DNA from: Xanthobacteraceae bacterium
Lineage (GTDB): Bacteria > Pseudomonadota > Alphaproteobacteria > Rhizobiales > Xanthobacteraceae
Length of the DNA: 64,000 nucleotides
Assembly (NCBI GenBank): GCA_031291445.1
Contig: JARLJA010000136.1
Coordinates: forward strand, 1 to 64,000
Reading direction: 5' to 3'
Below are positions 63,946 to 64,000 of this stretch, in pieces (the stretch's first letter is position 1; each line of letters begins with the position of its first letter). The position numbers and the translations under genes were made by a program. The notes under the pieces were generated by a model. That model saw nothing but the letters and a program-made list of their open reading frames with translations, did not search any database and had not been told where the DNA came from.

Positions 63946-64000
63946 ATGAACAAGCCCGTTGCACCCACCGCGTACCGTCTTTCACACCCGGTCGATCCGA
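63946..64000 (+). CDS. Possible start of a gene cut by the window edge
   Basis: ATG 63946 opens a frame (MNKPVAPTAYRLSHPVDP) that runs to the last base. No clear ribosome site precedes it, and too little is visible to name it. The 163 bases between it and the SDR stop hold nothing I recognise. Confidence 0.3.
   Translation, partial: MNKPVAPTAYRLSHPVDP

Overview
The window is GC-rich (roughly two thirds by eye) with tightly packed operons. It carries a complete form I aerobic CO dehydrogenase cluster, many ABC importers, and dispersed intergenic palindromes of the type seen in Bradyrhizobium, Rhodopseudomonas and Oligotropha/Afipia. The best fit is an alphaproteobacterium of the Bradyrhizobium/Nitrobacteraceae group, probably a chromosome. 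I see no tRNA, rRNA, CRISPR array, insertion sequence or phage gene.

Region 1 (1-9.3 kb, minus strand) is one long operon. It runs from a two-component flavin hydroxylase of the HpaB/HpaC type, through a cupin protein and a complete branched-chain-type ABC importer, to a DUF2848 protein and a small hypothetical protein. A MarR regulator lies just upstream, and the control region has TTTGAA-type inverted repeats. It looks like uptake and hydroxylation of an aromatic compound, substrate unknown.

Region 2 (9.3-14.5 kb, plus strand) has a clear sigma-54 promoter, a formate/nitrite-family channel, a fused PP2C phosphatase/Ser-Thr kinase with a membrane anchor, and an NAD-type malic enzyme.

Region 3 (14.7-23.9 kb, minus strand) is the cox cluster, transcribed coxC then coxM-S-L-D-E-F-G. 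CoxL has the AYRCSFR active-site loop of true CO dehydrogenases. Related palindromic repeats lie upstream of coxM, between coxL and coxD, between coxE and coxF, and after coxG.

Region 4 (24-30 kb) is mixed: a secreted alkylsulfatase, a possible structured RNA with terminator, a lipoprotein, a small exported protein, a LysR regulator and an S1/P1-type nuclease.

Region 5 (29.9-38 kb, minus strand) joins a second branched-chain-type importer (livGFHM, an AhpD-like protein, a binding protein) to a MetNIQ-type importer.

Region 6 (38.4-63.8 kb) is an organosulfur-scavenging island. It has a DszA-like monooxygenase, ssuADCB, a flavin reductase and a CUT1-type importer. A long operon follows: an Fe(II)/2OG-type oxygenase, MetY, a sulfonate-type importer, a small cysteine-containing membrane protein, two SfnB/DszC-type oxidoreductases and a DmoA-like monooxygenase. 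A divergent unit carries a second DmoA-like monooxygenase. Together these could import organosulfur compounds, release sulfite, thiol or sulfide, and fix reduced sulfur into homocysteine or methionine. Upstream of the divergent unit is a short open frame ending in a cysteine-rich tail (RRRGCCCGCSIDRC), a candidate cysteine-sensing leader peptide and the most novel-looking signal here.
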